A DNA stretch of 27,025 bases. Origin: Psilocybe azurescens. Taxonomy: Eukaryota; Basidiomycota; Agaricomycetes; Agaricales; Agrocybaceae. This document shows positions 1-8,991 of the stretch, one piece after another. The first letter of the stretch is position 1. Each line of letters begins with the position of its first letter. Below the pieces are notes generated by a model. It ran no database searches, was not told the origin of the DNA, and saw only the letters and a program-made list of their open reading frames with translations. The translations under genes and the position numbers were made by a program. Where the stretch lies: positions 1 to 27,025 of the forward strand of contig JAJIRX010000088.1 of the NCBI GenBank assembly GCA_023853785.1, read 5' to 3'.

Positions 1-394
1 TTGGTCCTTTCCCGGCCGTACTTCGAAGATGGTCTCTGTGTCAGACCTATCCTCATCCGCCGCATATGTCTGCACAGTAAGAATGAGCCACGAACGAAGC
101 GTTGCGAAAGGGAGAGATCAGAAACTTGCCATGTTCCAAGGCTGCGATGGCGCCGACATCCGCAAGTCGAGTGTTTTCTAGCGGGTGCGGCGATGGTGTC
201 GTTAATAAACAATGTGCGGAGGGAGAGTCAGCAACGCCGCGGGAGCCTGGCACTCACCATGAGATCTACTTCAGCGCCTCTTGCCGGAAGTTGCACGCTT
301 TCATCGAGATCATCCTCCTTGAGCTGTACGTTTTGGCGGGAGAGCGCCAGAGTGAACGAGGGAAGGGCGCCTTCGGGATCACCAACACCGACAT
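1..394 (-). CDS. Unidentified protein, 5' part (three exons, runs off the left edge)
   Basis: Three short segments join in phase on the minus strand: exon 1 about 394..258, exon 2 177..130, exon 3 69..1 and beyond. Exon 1 ends ATG|GTGAGT. Exon 2 follows a CTAG acceptor and ends ATG|GCAAGT, a GC-AG donor. Exon 3 follows GTGCAG and stays open to the edge (TYAADEDRSDTETIFEV). The joined protein is polar and acidic (QLKEDDLDESVQLPARGAEV) and I recognise no family. The first ATG after a TATA-like box (559-566) is at 394, but it lies one frame off the rest of exon 1. One extra base near 388-391 would join them, giving a start MSGVGDPEG; otherwise the true start lies in an exon I cannot see. The agreement of three exons in phase makes coding likely; the start is uncertain. 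Confidence 0.5.
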
Positions 395-1373
395 CCTTCG
401 AAGTCACCCGCAACGCAACACCCAACCCAGACAGACACAATCGGCAAGTCGTAAAGGAAAATAATCAAAACGAATAAACGAAGCAAAGGAAGAATAACAC
501 AAAACAGCCAAGGAACAGGGACAGGGAAAGAGAGGCACGACGTGCACGAAGCCCTCGCTTTTTATAGCTACAACTTCGAGCCCTGTGTAACGGAATCCGG
601 ATCCAAGAGGTGGAAAGTAAGTTAGGTAAGTAAAACAAATCAAAAGGAAGGCTTCGCTAATCTTCCGCGAACCTGACGATGGGAAGGGGGTCGCTGTCAA
701 AAAGTGGGATATGGGAATTTGGAAACGGAGAAAATTGAACTCTCCTCTCGAACTTCACCCTTGAACCTTCGAGTCACACCCCATCGGATCGGGTGCGTAT
801 ATCTAGTATCATCGTGATTCCTTTGCGATGGGTACTGTCTTGGTCTTGGTCCTCGATTAGAGCAGGGTCCCCAATTCCATTTTCGTGCCCTACATCTATA
901 CTTGGACACAGACTTGAACCTTGAATCGACGAATTCTATTTCTCTTCACAGTGACGTCTTGGATGGGTGGTGATTTAGACAAGCCGAGTCGAAGGGTAGG
1001 CGTATTCTGATGTCAGATCAAGCAAAATGACATTGGTTGTACAGGCTGTCTATGTGGCTCCTGAACAATCATTCCTGTTTGTTTTTTTCACACTGCATTG
1101 AGTATGGCTGCCGGTCGTGTCTGGTAGATTCGATTGGTATCTTGATGCGGTTGTACTCATAGTTCATGCGAAATCGTTAAAGTCTAAGTTAAAGTGTGTT
1201 CCATTTCCATTCTAAACTTGAGACTGTGAGATCCAAATACACGTAGTACACATGGAAGGGTATGGAAGGGAGGTCGATCATATGAAAGAGAAGTATCACA
1301 CATCTACGAGTGATGTTATGCTTACCATAGCCAGGGTGTTATAGTGTCAGATTTAGAATTGAAGGTTTGAAGG
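395..1373. other. Intergenic region, no gene recognised
   Basis: This holds the upstream region of the minus-strand gene at 1-394 and the downstream side of the kinase gene at 1374. A TATA-like box (TATAAAAA on the minus strand) lies at 559-566, about 165 bases before the ATG at 394, followed by a pyrimidine-rich leader, the usual look of a fungal promoter. From about 900 to 1373 I see only AT-rich sequence with short chance ORFs. Confidence 0.4.
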
Positions 1374-2564
1374 TTAAGATGTCGTGATCTCTTTCAATCT
1401 TGCGTCCAACAGCTTGAGAACCGTGTCCATGCCCAATAATACACCTTCGTCCGGGCCTTGTCCCGGTGCGAAGAGCGTATGCGCGAAATCGATGAGCTTG
1501 ACCACGAACGGCGGGCCTGGTCGTTTAGCTGCGGCTTCGTCGTCATCGTCATCGTCATCGTCCTCTTCCTCCTCTTCAGCTCCTTCCTCCTCTTCGTCAG
1601 CAAGGTATCGTTTGATTCCTTCTTCCGCACGCGCCCAATCTGCCTCGTAGATAACGAGCAAGCTCCCTCCAACCATTCGCAGTTCGATCTCAGAAAAGAC
1701 CTCCCTGATCAGAGCGACCTCTTCACGGATTGCATGCAAGATGGGAACCAGGGTCTCTCGGAGGAGCCCAGACGAGGGCGAGAGCGCAGCAGCATCAACA
1801 GCAGCATCAACGTGATCCGCCGCAGACACAGGCGTTCCGACGGGAAAGAACTTTGCGATACCCTCGCCGAGTTGGTCCGCTCTGATGGATTTGCCATACG
1901 ATTTCGGGGTGGTGACGGGCAGGAGGTGACGTTATCGTAGACCTAAAAGAAAACAAAAAAGGGCCGGGACCGTCAGATGTATTTTACTCGCGTTGTATAG
2001 GGACATAGGAATGAAAGGAAACGAACCTGGAAGCCGGTCAGTCGCACGCCTGTCTCGAGAGATGTCGTTTCTTTGGCGGTCTTCAACATCCGCGCAACCT
2101 TTTCCTCGGAGGCGGTCTCATCATAGAGGACCGTGCCAAGTTTGATATCGAGGATATTGGGTTTGAGGAATGGGTACGAAACGTTCTCCAAAACTAAGGA
2201 CTGTAAATATACGCAACCAACAAAGTCAGGATCGCATACGACACATAAACCAACAGGACGACAGTTAATGGAATAGAAATAGACACATATCTTTTTGGTC
2301 CTTGGCCGCCTCCTGCAGGACGAGCCCCTGAGTCAAATCGGCATGCGCGGGATCGACCTGTCCCTCCAGCCTGAGCGTGCCCAGAAACTTGGGCGTGAAC
2401 GCACGCAGCTCGTCGAGTGAGCTGTCGCGCTGGAGCTTTTGGTAGAACTCGAGTTCGCGGTGCAGCGCGGGTTTGATGAGGAGCGAGCCGTCTTCGGTGG
2501 TCGTGACACCTGCGTGTCCGCCAACCTGCGACGCTAAAGCATGTGTGCTGCTCAAGTTCGCCAT
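1374..2564 (-). CDS. Inositol polyphosphate multikinase (IPK family), reading frame interrupted
   Basis: Phosphorylates soluble inositol phosphates (the Arg82/IPMK family), mostly in the nucleus. Exon 1 runs from ATG 2564 to about 2290, exon 2 is 2200..2027, exon 3 is 1942..1374. Exon 1 carries the N-lobe sequence SQVGGHAG and LHRELEFYQKL. Exon 2 has the family signature PNILDIKLG (PxxxDxKxG, inositol phosphate and catalytic site) and TGVRLTGFQ. Exon 3 has TPKSYGKSI, EGIAKFFP and, near the C-terminus, KLIDFAHT, the metal-binding DFAH-type motif, then GVLLGMDTVLKLL. An acidic Glu/Asp run (about 25 residues) sits before KLIDFAHT, a common low-complexity insert. Two oddities: exon 3 starts in one frame (VYDNVTSC) and becomes family-like in another after the CCC run at 1917-1919; and no clean in-frame GT donor ends exon 1 (the site reads AAAAAGATATGTG). 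Family assignment is firm; integrity is not. Confidence 0.85.
1528..1596. repeat. Imperfect trinucleotide repeat coding poly-Asp/Glu
   Basis: The plus strand reads repeated GTCATC/CTCCTC triplets, encoding on the minus strand a Glu run followed by eight Asp in the kinase gene. It is low-complexity coding sequence of the kind that changes length easily. The serine-rich plus-strand ORF across it is its shadow. Confidence 0.7.
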
Positions 2565-2884
2565 CGTTGTGGTATGCGAGTAGTTGATGTGAGTTGGGGA
2601 GGGACCGTTAGATTTCATGAATCACTGGAGTCAGCAGTTTCATATGCAAATCCCACCCGAACAACCCCGTTTCCGTGTATCATATGGCCAAGCTACTCAG
2701 ATTCCAGTCACTTAGGGAAGTTGGAATCGAAGACTAGGAAGATAATCTAAGTCTAACGATAATAGCGCTATCTTTAAAAAATCCTGCAACAATATTGAGA
2801 CTCAAATCACATGAAATGGTGTTCACGAGAAAACTTCAATTGTTTTCTAAACTACTTCATAATCATACAGTAAAGCTACAAAAT
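2565..2884. other. Spacer: promoter side of the kinase gene, 3' side of the next gene
   Basis: Both flanking genes are on the minus strand, so this stretch must hold the kinase promoter and the 3' end of the secreted repeat protein gene. It is AT-rich around 2750-2880 with no convincing ORF. Confidence 0.3.
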
Positions 2885-4038
2885 CTACAACTTGGACGAA
2901 GCACGTTCCTTGCGGTGGGTGCCTTCAGTCTTTTCAGTGCGAGCAGTCGACGATTTTGATTCTCTGGAAGCCTCTGACTTGTGCCTGTGAGTGGAGGTCT
3001 CTTCGGACTTGCGCTCAGAAGAGTGGCGGTGCGAGCCACCTTCGGTTTCAGACAAGCGCGAACCCGTCTTGCGGTGAGTGGACAGTCTCTCCTCAGAAGA
3101 GTGGCGGTGGCCACTCTCGCTTTCAGACAGACGCGATCCTTTCTTGCGAGATCCGGTGTCGAGCTCGTGCCTGGAAAGCTTGGAGTGCTTGCGCTCGCGC
3201 GAGGAAGACTCGCCAGAGTGTCCGTGAGCCTTGGACTTCCTGAGAGCCTCCTTGCGGAGAGCGGCCTTGTGGTGAGGGTGGGTCTTATCTTTGAGCGCAG
3301 CTTTGTGGGCGGCGTGCTTGGCCAGCAGCTTCTTGGCTTTAGCGTGGTGGGGGTGGTTGGGGTCAGCGAGCGCCTTCTTCAAAGCGTGCTTCCTGGCAGC
3401 GGCGGCGTGGCCAGGGTGCGACTTGTCCTTGAGAGCGGCTCTCTCAGCAGCGTGCTTCGCAACGATCTTCTTTGCCTTCGCGTGGTGGGGGTGGTTGGGG
3501 TCGGCAAGAGCCTTCTTCAACGCGTGTTTCTTGGCAGCGGCGGCATGGTGAGGGTTGCTTGGGTCGGCCAACGCAGCCTTGTACGCAGCATGCTTAGCCT
3601 GATGTTTCTCCGACTTGCTCAAGCCAGTGGTCGACTTGGCACTGTTGGGGGTAGCAGGGGTGTTGGGCGTAGTAGGCGTAGTAGCGGTGGCAGGCGTAGC
3701 GGGGGCAGAAACCCTGAGGTAGGGGTAGTGACGCTGGTAGCAGATGTGGGGTGGCCTATAAAAATGATATCTAATCAGAATATAATTCAATGCAAGTGAG
3801 TGGTTCCACGTACAACATCACGTGCTTCAAGGTCCTCTTCGTAATCGAAGAAGCTGCGGGCATCCAAGCTCAATGAGGGAATCTCACGAGCCTCGATGGC
3901 GAACTCATCAATGTCACGCGCATCGACTTCCTGGACTTCACGAGTGGAGAAAGAAGAGTCGACGGGGAGAGCGAGGACACTGGTGGATCCGAGAACGAGG
4001 GCAGAGGCGAGAACAACAAAGTTGGCGGTGAGCTGCAT
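2885..4038 (-). CDS. Secreted Lys/His-rich tandem-repeat protein
   Basis: Two exons: 4038..3814 (ATG at 4038, ends GTT|GTACGT) and 3733..2885 (acceptor CTACCAG), giving about 357 residues. Exon 1 encodes a clear signal peptide (MQLTANFVVLASALVLGSTS, cleavage probably near residue 23) and an acidic pro-like segment with four [D/E]AR motifs (VDARD, IEARE, LDARS, LEARD) typical of small secreted basidiomycete proteins. Exon 2 has a Pro/Thr/Ala linker, then about five tandem units of 22-24 residues (about 122-235) built on KHA..KAAL.D..HPHHA.A, then a Ser/His/Arg tail with repeated GSRLSE.E.G.HRHSSE units. The mature protein would be strongly basic and histidine-rich. No enzyme motif is visible. 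A wall-associated, metal- or anion-binding role is inference from composition only. The acceptor is chosen by phase; ATAG at about 3758 is stronger but gives the wrong frame. Confidence 0.75.
3240..3600 (-). repeat. Tandem repeat array inside the secreted protein gene
   Basis: Two near-identical coding copies (KHALKKALADPNHPHHAKAK) lie about 3328-3392 and 3466-3530, a period of 138 bases made of two sub-units of about 23 codons. A related unit lies on each side, giving five units. Third-position differences between copies suggest the array is kept by selection on the protein rather than being a fresh duplication. Confidence 0.75.
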
Positions 4039-6417
4039 GATTGAAATATAAAGTAGGGTGGGTGAAGAAGTTTTTAAAAACTGTTCGAAAAAATACATCG
4101 TCAGTGAAAACGAATTTCAACGCTGAGGGATGCGGAACATACCAGGTAATGAAGATTTATTGAAGTCGTGAAAGGATCAAAGGACCAGCCTGAGACTGTG
4201 AGGGGCAAATTCATGGTCAACGATACGAACAACGACGGCGGGAAGAGTGGGATACTCACTAAGATTTGATAGAGCACCGGGCTTAGGGAAAAGCTACACT
4301 GGTGCCCACGGTTTAAATACGATGGCTGGTATCCCCAATTAGGTCTTGATTTGTATATCATCGGAGTTTTTGCTGTTTCAGCTCCAGCGTAGAAGCATGG
4401 CAGCAGGGGCTGTGATATTGATCATGACACCATCTTTAGCTTTCCGCCACACTGGTTGCATTACCATAACATCGAAGATCTGCCGCTCACCGTGTTCGTT
4501 TTCCTTCAAGGTTAGCCAGAAAGATCACTGCTTTCGTGCTGACCATTCTGTAAAATAACGCAGGCTATGAACAAGAACGAAACGACGAGAAAGAAAGGAA
4601 ACGTACGTCGCAGACGTTCACGGAGGGCATGAAAATGAACGAACATGTGGCTGATCAGAATAATTAATCATCTTCTGATCATCAAAACACTCCTGACTTG
4701 CCAAGATAAATATAGCAGCATAGTACCCGGCGCTCCAACGGCGCTCAGCATAATCTTTCTGAATAGCGCTTCTAACGGAGACCTGCGGAGACAGGCGAAC
4801 ACGTCGCTGAAATAATCGTCGTTTCTTTGATATTAGGTCGATGAAGAATCCACGGCGGCGGCCAGCCCAGAAAATCTTCAGAGTCTCTGACAGTTCGTGG
4901 GGAGTCTAGACGAACTCATGTTCGGTTACTTCGGTAGCCCCTGTATGTGGCAAGATCTCACCAGTCACGCATCATTGATAATAGCGAAACCGGCTGCACC
5001 ACGTACATAATGGCAAAGTGCTGTGTCAATCGCATTATTCAGTACCAACGGTCTCGCTGAGCACAGCATCGAAAGTAAAGAATCATTATGCACCCCAGCC
5101 CAGTCTGCCAGTGCTCTTTGAGAGGAAGTGTCGCGTCTCCTGTTCAGTCGTGATGGCAACCGTGTCGTTTTTATTTAGAAAAACCAGATGGAGAGTTTCA
5201 AGTCGTGGGGAGCGTGCATGCAGGCGCCGGGCCCTGCTCATCAACACGCCTTCCGATGGAAAGATATGTACTTATAAGGTATAGGAGGCTGTAGTTGCTG
5301 CTCGTCGTCCGACGGCCTCTCGCCCGATAGCCCTCCACGCCTTTTGATATTAGACAATTAGGGTTGGTGAGCGTGCAAAATACTTACGTCCGGATTTGAG
5401 AAGGTGATCATATTCGCTCCCTACGTGTCCCCGACATTCGGGTCGGACGGCAAGATGGAACGTTAACAAGTAAGATTGTATGTTTTCTTTCATGAAAGCT
5501 TTTCTTTGAGCTAAGCGCTCGTATATGTGACGGTAAATGAATATCCCGTGGGGTGCATAGTATGTACTGAAGCGCTTAAAGTAGATGCATACACACTGCA
5601 TCGCAGAATGCAACGTATGGACAAACCAACAAAGGAACTTGGAATAAGTTCAAATAGTTCACATACCGACAATCGGTACCCCTTCGGACTTTCCGACACC
5701 CCGTGCCTGCATTTATGCACATAACGAGACTTACCCAACACCCTTATGCGACCTTATACGGCACAGAAAGTAATTGACAGAATAGCGCATGTACATATTA
5801 TCGACTGCAAAGATGGTAGGATGATTACAGAAGGCAACAAGATATGCACATTGCCATCCAATGTGAAACTCTACGAAAGACTTTAGTCCAATGCTCATTA
5901 TTTTTGAAAAGTCGTGCAAACTTGAAAATCTGAAATGAGCTATTGTATAAATAAATAGTTGGGCAACCACAGGCGAGAAAACAAAACTGTCGGTATCAGT
6001 GCGTCGGATTGGATCTTTGCTACATGACTCGGAGAAGGGGATCAGAGGGTCTGTAAAGATCCACATCATGCTTGCATTCTGATTCCGATGTACATAGTGT
6101 TGGTCATGATGATCAAGAAGGAGTCAAGGAGTTGAATATAGGGTGGAGAGCGCTGTGATATAACAGAAGTTCTTCTGATCTCTTCATCCCATGCTACTAC
6201 AGTAGATGCAAACAAACTATCACTCGTGCAAAGTTCGTGTGGTGACCAGATGGATCGCATTCCCCGACTGCCTTAAACGGCCCCAGATACTATTTTTGTC
6301 CAAATGAGGTCATCATCACGCGACTCAGCATCTCTCTCAATCTAACTACGACAACCAGCGGTGCGCAGCATACAGACCAACCTCTCATCCAGTTTCATCC
6401 ACAATCCTTCATCTACA
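4039..6417. other. Gene-poor region of about 2.4 kb
   Basis: The right-hand part of 4039-4330 should be the promoter and leader of the secreted protein gene (minus-strand TATTTAAA near 4312-4319). Beyond that, on both strands, I find only ORFs under 115 codons without start context, splice partners or recognisable motifs. No transposase, reverse transcriptase or long terminal repeat can be seen. The last 60 bases before 6418 are pyrimidine/ACA-rich, consistent with a leader for the plus-strand ORF there. Confidence 0.4.
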
Positions 6418-6705
6418 ATGCCGCACCAGCTCAACCACGAAACCAACGGCTATCTCGCCGTAACGTTCGCCCCCACCTCCTCCTTCCTAGCCTCCCCATC
6501 AAGCCTGAGCAACACCTACCCCGGACTTCAATATCATGGCCAAGTCGGCGAGCTCAGCGATGTGCACTTATACAGCATGTCCAAGAATATCTGGCTGAGC
6601 GCGCGAGACAATGTCCTGGGTGGCCTTCAGAGCGATGCGGACGTTCTGCATGTGGAGGAACAAGTGCCCAGGCAGCGCGCGAAGAGGGGAGGGGATGAAC
6701 TGTAA
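6418..6705 (+). CDS. Stand-alone ORF resembling a Kex2/furin convertase pro-segment
   Basis: A 95-residue ORF with start context CTACAATGC. Its second half (GQVGELSDVHLYSMSKNIW, then LQSDADVLHVEEQVPRQRAK, ending RAKRGGDEL) resembles the pro-segment of subtilisin-like convertases (S8B, Kex2/furin), which ends in a [I/V]xxVExQ-type strand and a basic autocleavage site. RAKR|G is a canonical site. In the full enzyme this segment folds and inhibits the protease until cleaved, in the secretory pathway. Here the stop codon falls five residues after RAKR, there is no catalytic Asp/His/Ser domain downstream, and no signal peptide at the N-terminus. It is either a gene fragment left by duplication or a free pro-segment-like protein. 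The family match is from motif memory without alignment. Confidence 0.5.
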   Translation: MPHQLNHETNGYLAVTFAPTSSFLASPSSLSNTYPGLQYHGQVGELSDVHLYSMSKNIWLSARDNVLGGLQSDADVLHVEEQVPRQRAKRGGDEL

Positions 6706-7101
6706 CTTATGTAGTACGACTGACTCAAGGGCGAATGAAATGTATGTGAGTGCATAGATTCCCGCAGATATCGTCGTATTCTACTGTATGTATCTGATAA
6801 CGATACCTTTTCTATGGCAGAGTATACCAGTCTGAGATGTGTATCAACGGGCAGGCCGCTATCACGGCTCAATACCATAAACCATTATCGACATGCAGCA
6901 AATCGTAATCGCAATCCGCCCATTGTGTTATGCGAGAACTGTGACGACTCCCTGGTCGTTCAGAAGAAAAGCCACATAATACACCGATCTGAAAAACTTT
7001 ATGTTTTCTTCTCTGCTGTGAGACATCCCTCCATAAGTGTGCACGTTGCAACGTTCAGCATCAAATCGAAAAAGCGATTCTTGGTTATCAAGCAAAAGAT
7101 G
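6706..7101. other. Spacer, no gene recognised
   Basis: Sequence downstream of the pro-segment ORF. If a convertase catalytic domain had once followed, its Asp, His and Ser motifs should appear here; I see none in any frame. The end nearest 7101 contains TTTT on the minus strand just past the tRNA 3' end, the expected Pol III stop. Confidence 0.35.
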
Positions 7102-7205
7102 TGCCCCCTGCAAGGCTCGAACTTGCGACCTCAGGATTACGTGAGTTAGACTCACTCATAAGATAACTATGAGACCTGCGCTCTAGCCAACTGAGCCAAG
7201 GAGGC
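7102..7205 (-). tRNA. tRNA-Met(CAT), elongator type, with a 30-base intron
   Basis: Read on the minus strand, the acceptor stem GCCTCCT pairs with AGGGGGC (one T-G pair), followed by the D arm (GGCTCAGTTGGCTAGAGC), anticodon arm CAGGT-CTCATA[intron]A-TCCTG, and T arm GCAAG-TTCGAGC-CTTGC. The anticodon is CAT. The intron (30 bases) sits one base 3' of the anticodon, the canonical place. The elongator identity follows from the GCCTCC acceptor start, close to other eukaryotic tRNA-Met elongators, and the T-T mismatch closing the anticodon stem is also usual there. The internal A and B boxes are intact and TTTT follows the 3' end. Confidence 0.9.
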
Positions 7206-7294
7206 TGTGCTGTTCAGTTTCCAGCTGCGCCTCCCAGCTTCCATAGTCACATCCAACTCAAAATAATTATCCGTACCGACTGCAGCAAAAGGTG

Positions 7295-7397
7295 TGCCCC
7301 TGCAAGGCTCGAACTTGCGACCTCAGGATTACGTGGGCGATACCCACTCATAGAGTCACTATGAGACCTGCGCTCTAGCCAACTGAGCCAAGGAGGC
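7295..7397 (-). tRNA. Second tRNA-Met(CAT) copy with intron; acceptor stem lacks one G
   Basis: Identical to the neighbouring tRNA through the D, anticodon and T arms, with an intron of the same length (30 bases) but different sequence in its first two thirds. The 3' acceptor strand reads AGGGGCA instead of AGGGGGC, so the last pairs (G1-C72, C2-G71) are shifted and the stem loses one or two pairs. The A and B boxes are intact and the TTTT trailer is conserved, so it could be transcribed. It is either a decaying copy or carries a one-base homopolymer error in the assembly. Confidence 0.75.
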
Positions 7398-7674
7398 TAT
7401 TGTAATGATATCATTGTTGGCTCTAATATTCCGTGTGATTAAACTACATTGCCAAATAGGCGCCCAACCTTCACGACAAAAACGACCACCAGTGCATCTT
7501 TTGTTTCCTTCTCGTCGTTGTCGATGAGTACATAAAATTCAAAGTCCATTTAGGCAAATCCTGAATATATCCCCTCAAAAACAAAGAGAAGCGCTCACAC
7601 AAAAGAAATCGACTTCCAAACAGTACACTGGTGAACTAATTATACATGATGTCCTTTTTCGTCGTTACAGAATC
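7398..7674. other. Spacer upstream of the tRNA pair
   Basis: AT-rich sequence between the second tRNA and the 3' end of the P450-like gene. No ORF or structured element seen. Confidence 0.3.
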
Positions 7675-8991
7675 TTACAAGTTCATCTCATCGCTTATCT
7701 TCCTCAATGACCACTCCATCCACCCATCTCGTCCACCTACAGCTTTCCCCGCTTCCAATGTATATCTCCTCGTCCGAAGCTGCTTGAGTATGGCTCCTGA
7801 TATAACGGCAGCAGCCATCGGTGCCCAGGACGAAGCAATACATCGAAGAGGCCCATAGCCAAACACAAAACCCAGCGCCTCGTCCCGTTCTCGTTCCCCA
7901 ATCGTGGCGACTGTATGAGTGTGAGCATGATGGCACGAACTTTGCCGCGATGGTTCGAAATCGCCGGCATCCATCCCCCATATGTCGCGGCAATGTAGCA
8001 ATTTCTCGACGTCTGCGTAGTGCTTCGTCCTAATGATGCTCGCCTCCAACCAATTGTATATAAAGGAAGGACACCATGCTCGTTTTCTTAACCTGGCTAT
8101 TCGCTTGGATGGCGGGCGCAATCTCATGGCTTCATGAACGACGCACTTCACCGCTACCCGACCAGACGGGTCTCCTCCTGGTCCTCCTCTAAAGGCGTCA
8201 TCAGAAGGACAATCATTAAACGCGCTGAACGCCTCCCGAATCTCCTCGTTATTGAAAGAATACGCCACAGTGGTCGCCACCACCCGCCAGAGCGTCTCCC
8301 ATGCAGGGACAATTAAATTCGCTGGATCCGGAAACCGCTCTTCGTCCTCCACGAGTCTACGCAGACTCTCTGTAAGCTGTTCCAGATATATCGGCGGTAT
8401 GGGCTCTTGCTTCTTGGATAACGCCCACAGTACTGTAATATTCCTGGCGACAATGGTGATATCGTGATAGGAAAATGACTCGACCGGTTTGTCGACTTGC
8501 AGTATACCGACGAGGACCACCACGAGAGTGACGTTCTGGATAAACGAGTCGAAAGGGAGTATAATAGGACCGTCCTCGTCCGATAATTCTCCGTCTCCAG
8601 AGTGCGATGATAGCTGCCACTGCACAGCTTCGAGTGCAATCGCCTGGAAATGTGCCCATCCTCGTCGTTTAGCGCCGTTAAGAAGATACTGCGCCTGGCC
8701 GACGAATTCTTTGTGGACAATCGGGTCTGGGCTGACGAAGGTGTTCGAGATGTTGAGCGCACGAACTAATCTCTGGTTTGAGTCTGCTCTTTCTTTGAGG
8801 AGAGTCGGGATGTCTACAGCTCGAGGATGAAGGACTTCTTTCATCGCGAGCACGAGCCGCTGATAGGATACGGTGTCCGGGCTATTCAATTTCCTCTTGA
8901 AGAAATGTGGTGGACGCCAATATAATGTCGTCGTCAGAGTGGTCAACGACACGCAAATGATGACTAGGATGAGGGGGTAAATATAATCCAT
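7675..8991 (-). CDS. Cytochrome P450-like protein, single exon, divergent motifs
   Basis: A 438-residue ORF from ATG 8991. P450s are heme monooxygenases anchored in the endoplasmic reticulum. Seen here: an N-terminal membrane anchor (residues 3-22, YIYPLILVIICVSLTTLTTT); an I-helix-like PAWETLW near 229-235, where A-G-x-[DE]-T is usual; an ExxR-like EAMR at 287-290; WGMDAGDFEPSR, matching the PERF/meander segment; and a heme loop FGYGPLRCIA with the cysteine ligand at 384. Against the consensus FxxGxRxCxG, the arginine is one position late and the last glycine is alanine. Length is somewhat below the usual 500. Basidiomycete P450 genes usually have several introns, so an unbroken frame is unusual. 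It may be an active divergent enzyme, a retrocopy or a non-catalytic relative. The earlier in-frame codon at 9090 adds residues ahead of the anchor and is less likely as a start. Confidence 0.75.
   Translation of the reverse strand: MDYIYPLILVIICVSLTTLTTTLYWRPPHFFKRKLNSPDTVSYQRLVLAMKEVLHPRAVDIPTLLKERADSNQRLVRALNISNTFVSPDPIVHKEFVGQAQYLLNGAKRRGWAHFQAIALEAVQWQLSSHSGDGELSDEDGPIILPFDSFIQNVTLVVVLVGILQVDKPVESFSYHDITIVARNITVLWALSKKQEPIPPIYLEQLTESLRRLVEDEERFPDPANLIVPAWETLWRVVATTVAYSFNNEEIREAFSAFNDCPSDDAFRGGPGGDPSGRVAVKCVVHEAMRLRPPSKRIARLRKRAWCPSFIYNWLEASIIRTKHYADVEKLLHCRDIWGMDAGDFEPSRQSSCHHAHTHTVATIGERERDEALGFVFGYGPLRCIASSWAPMAAAVISGAILKQLRTRRYTLEAGKAVGGRDGWMEWSLRKISDEMNL

Noticed and set aside
1..477. 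Plus-strand ORF of 158 codons open at the left edge
   Set aside because: It is antisense to three minus-strand exons that agree in phase and splice sites; its own product is Arg/Ser-rich without motif.
1384..1650. Plus-strand ORF with a poly-serine run
   Set aside because: Shadow of the acidic Asp/Glu repeat in the inositol multikinase exon on the other strand.
2981..3799. Plus-strand ORF of 272 codons opposite the secreted repeat protein
   Set aside because: Long only because the repeat array lacks stops on the other strand; the minus-strand reading has a signal peptide, introns and ordered repeats.
4039..6417. Possible mobile element in the gene-poor stretch
   Set aside because: No terminal repeats, transposase, integrase or reverse transcriptase motif seen on either strand.
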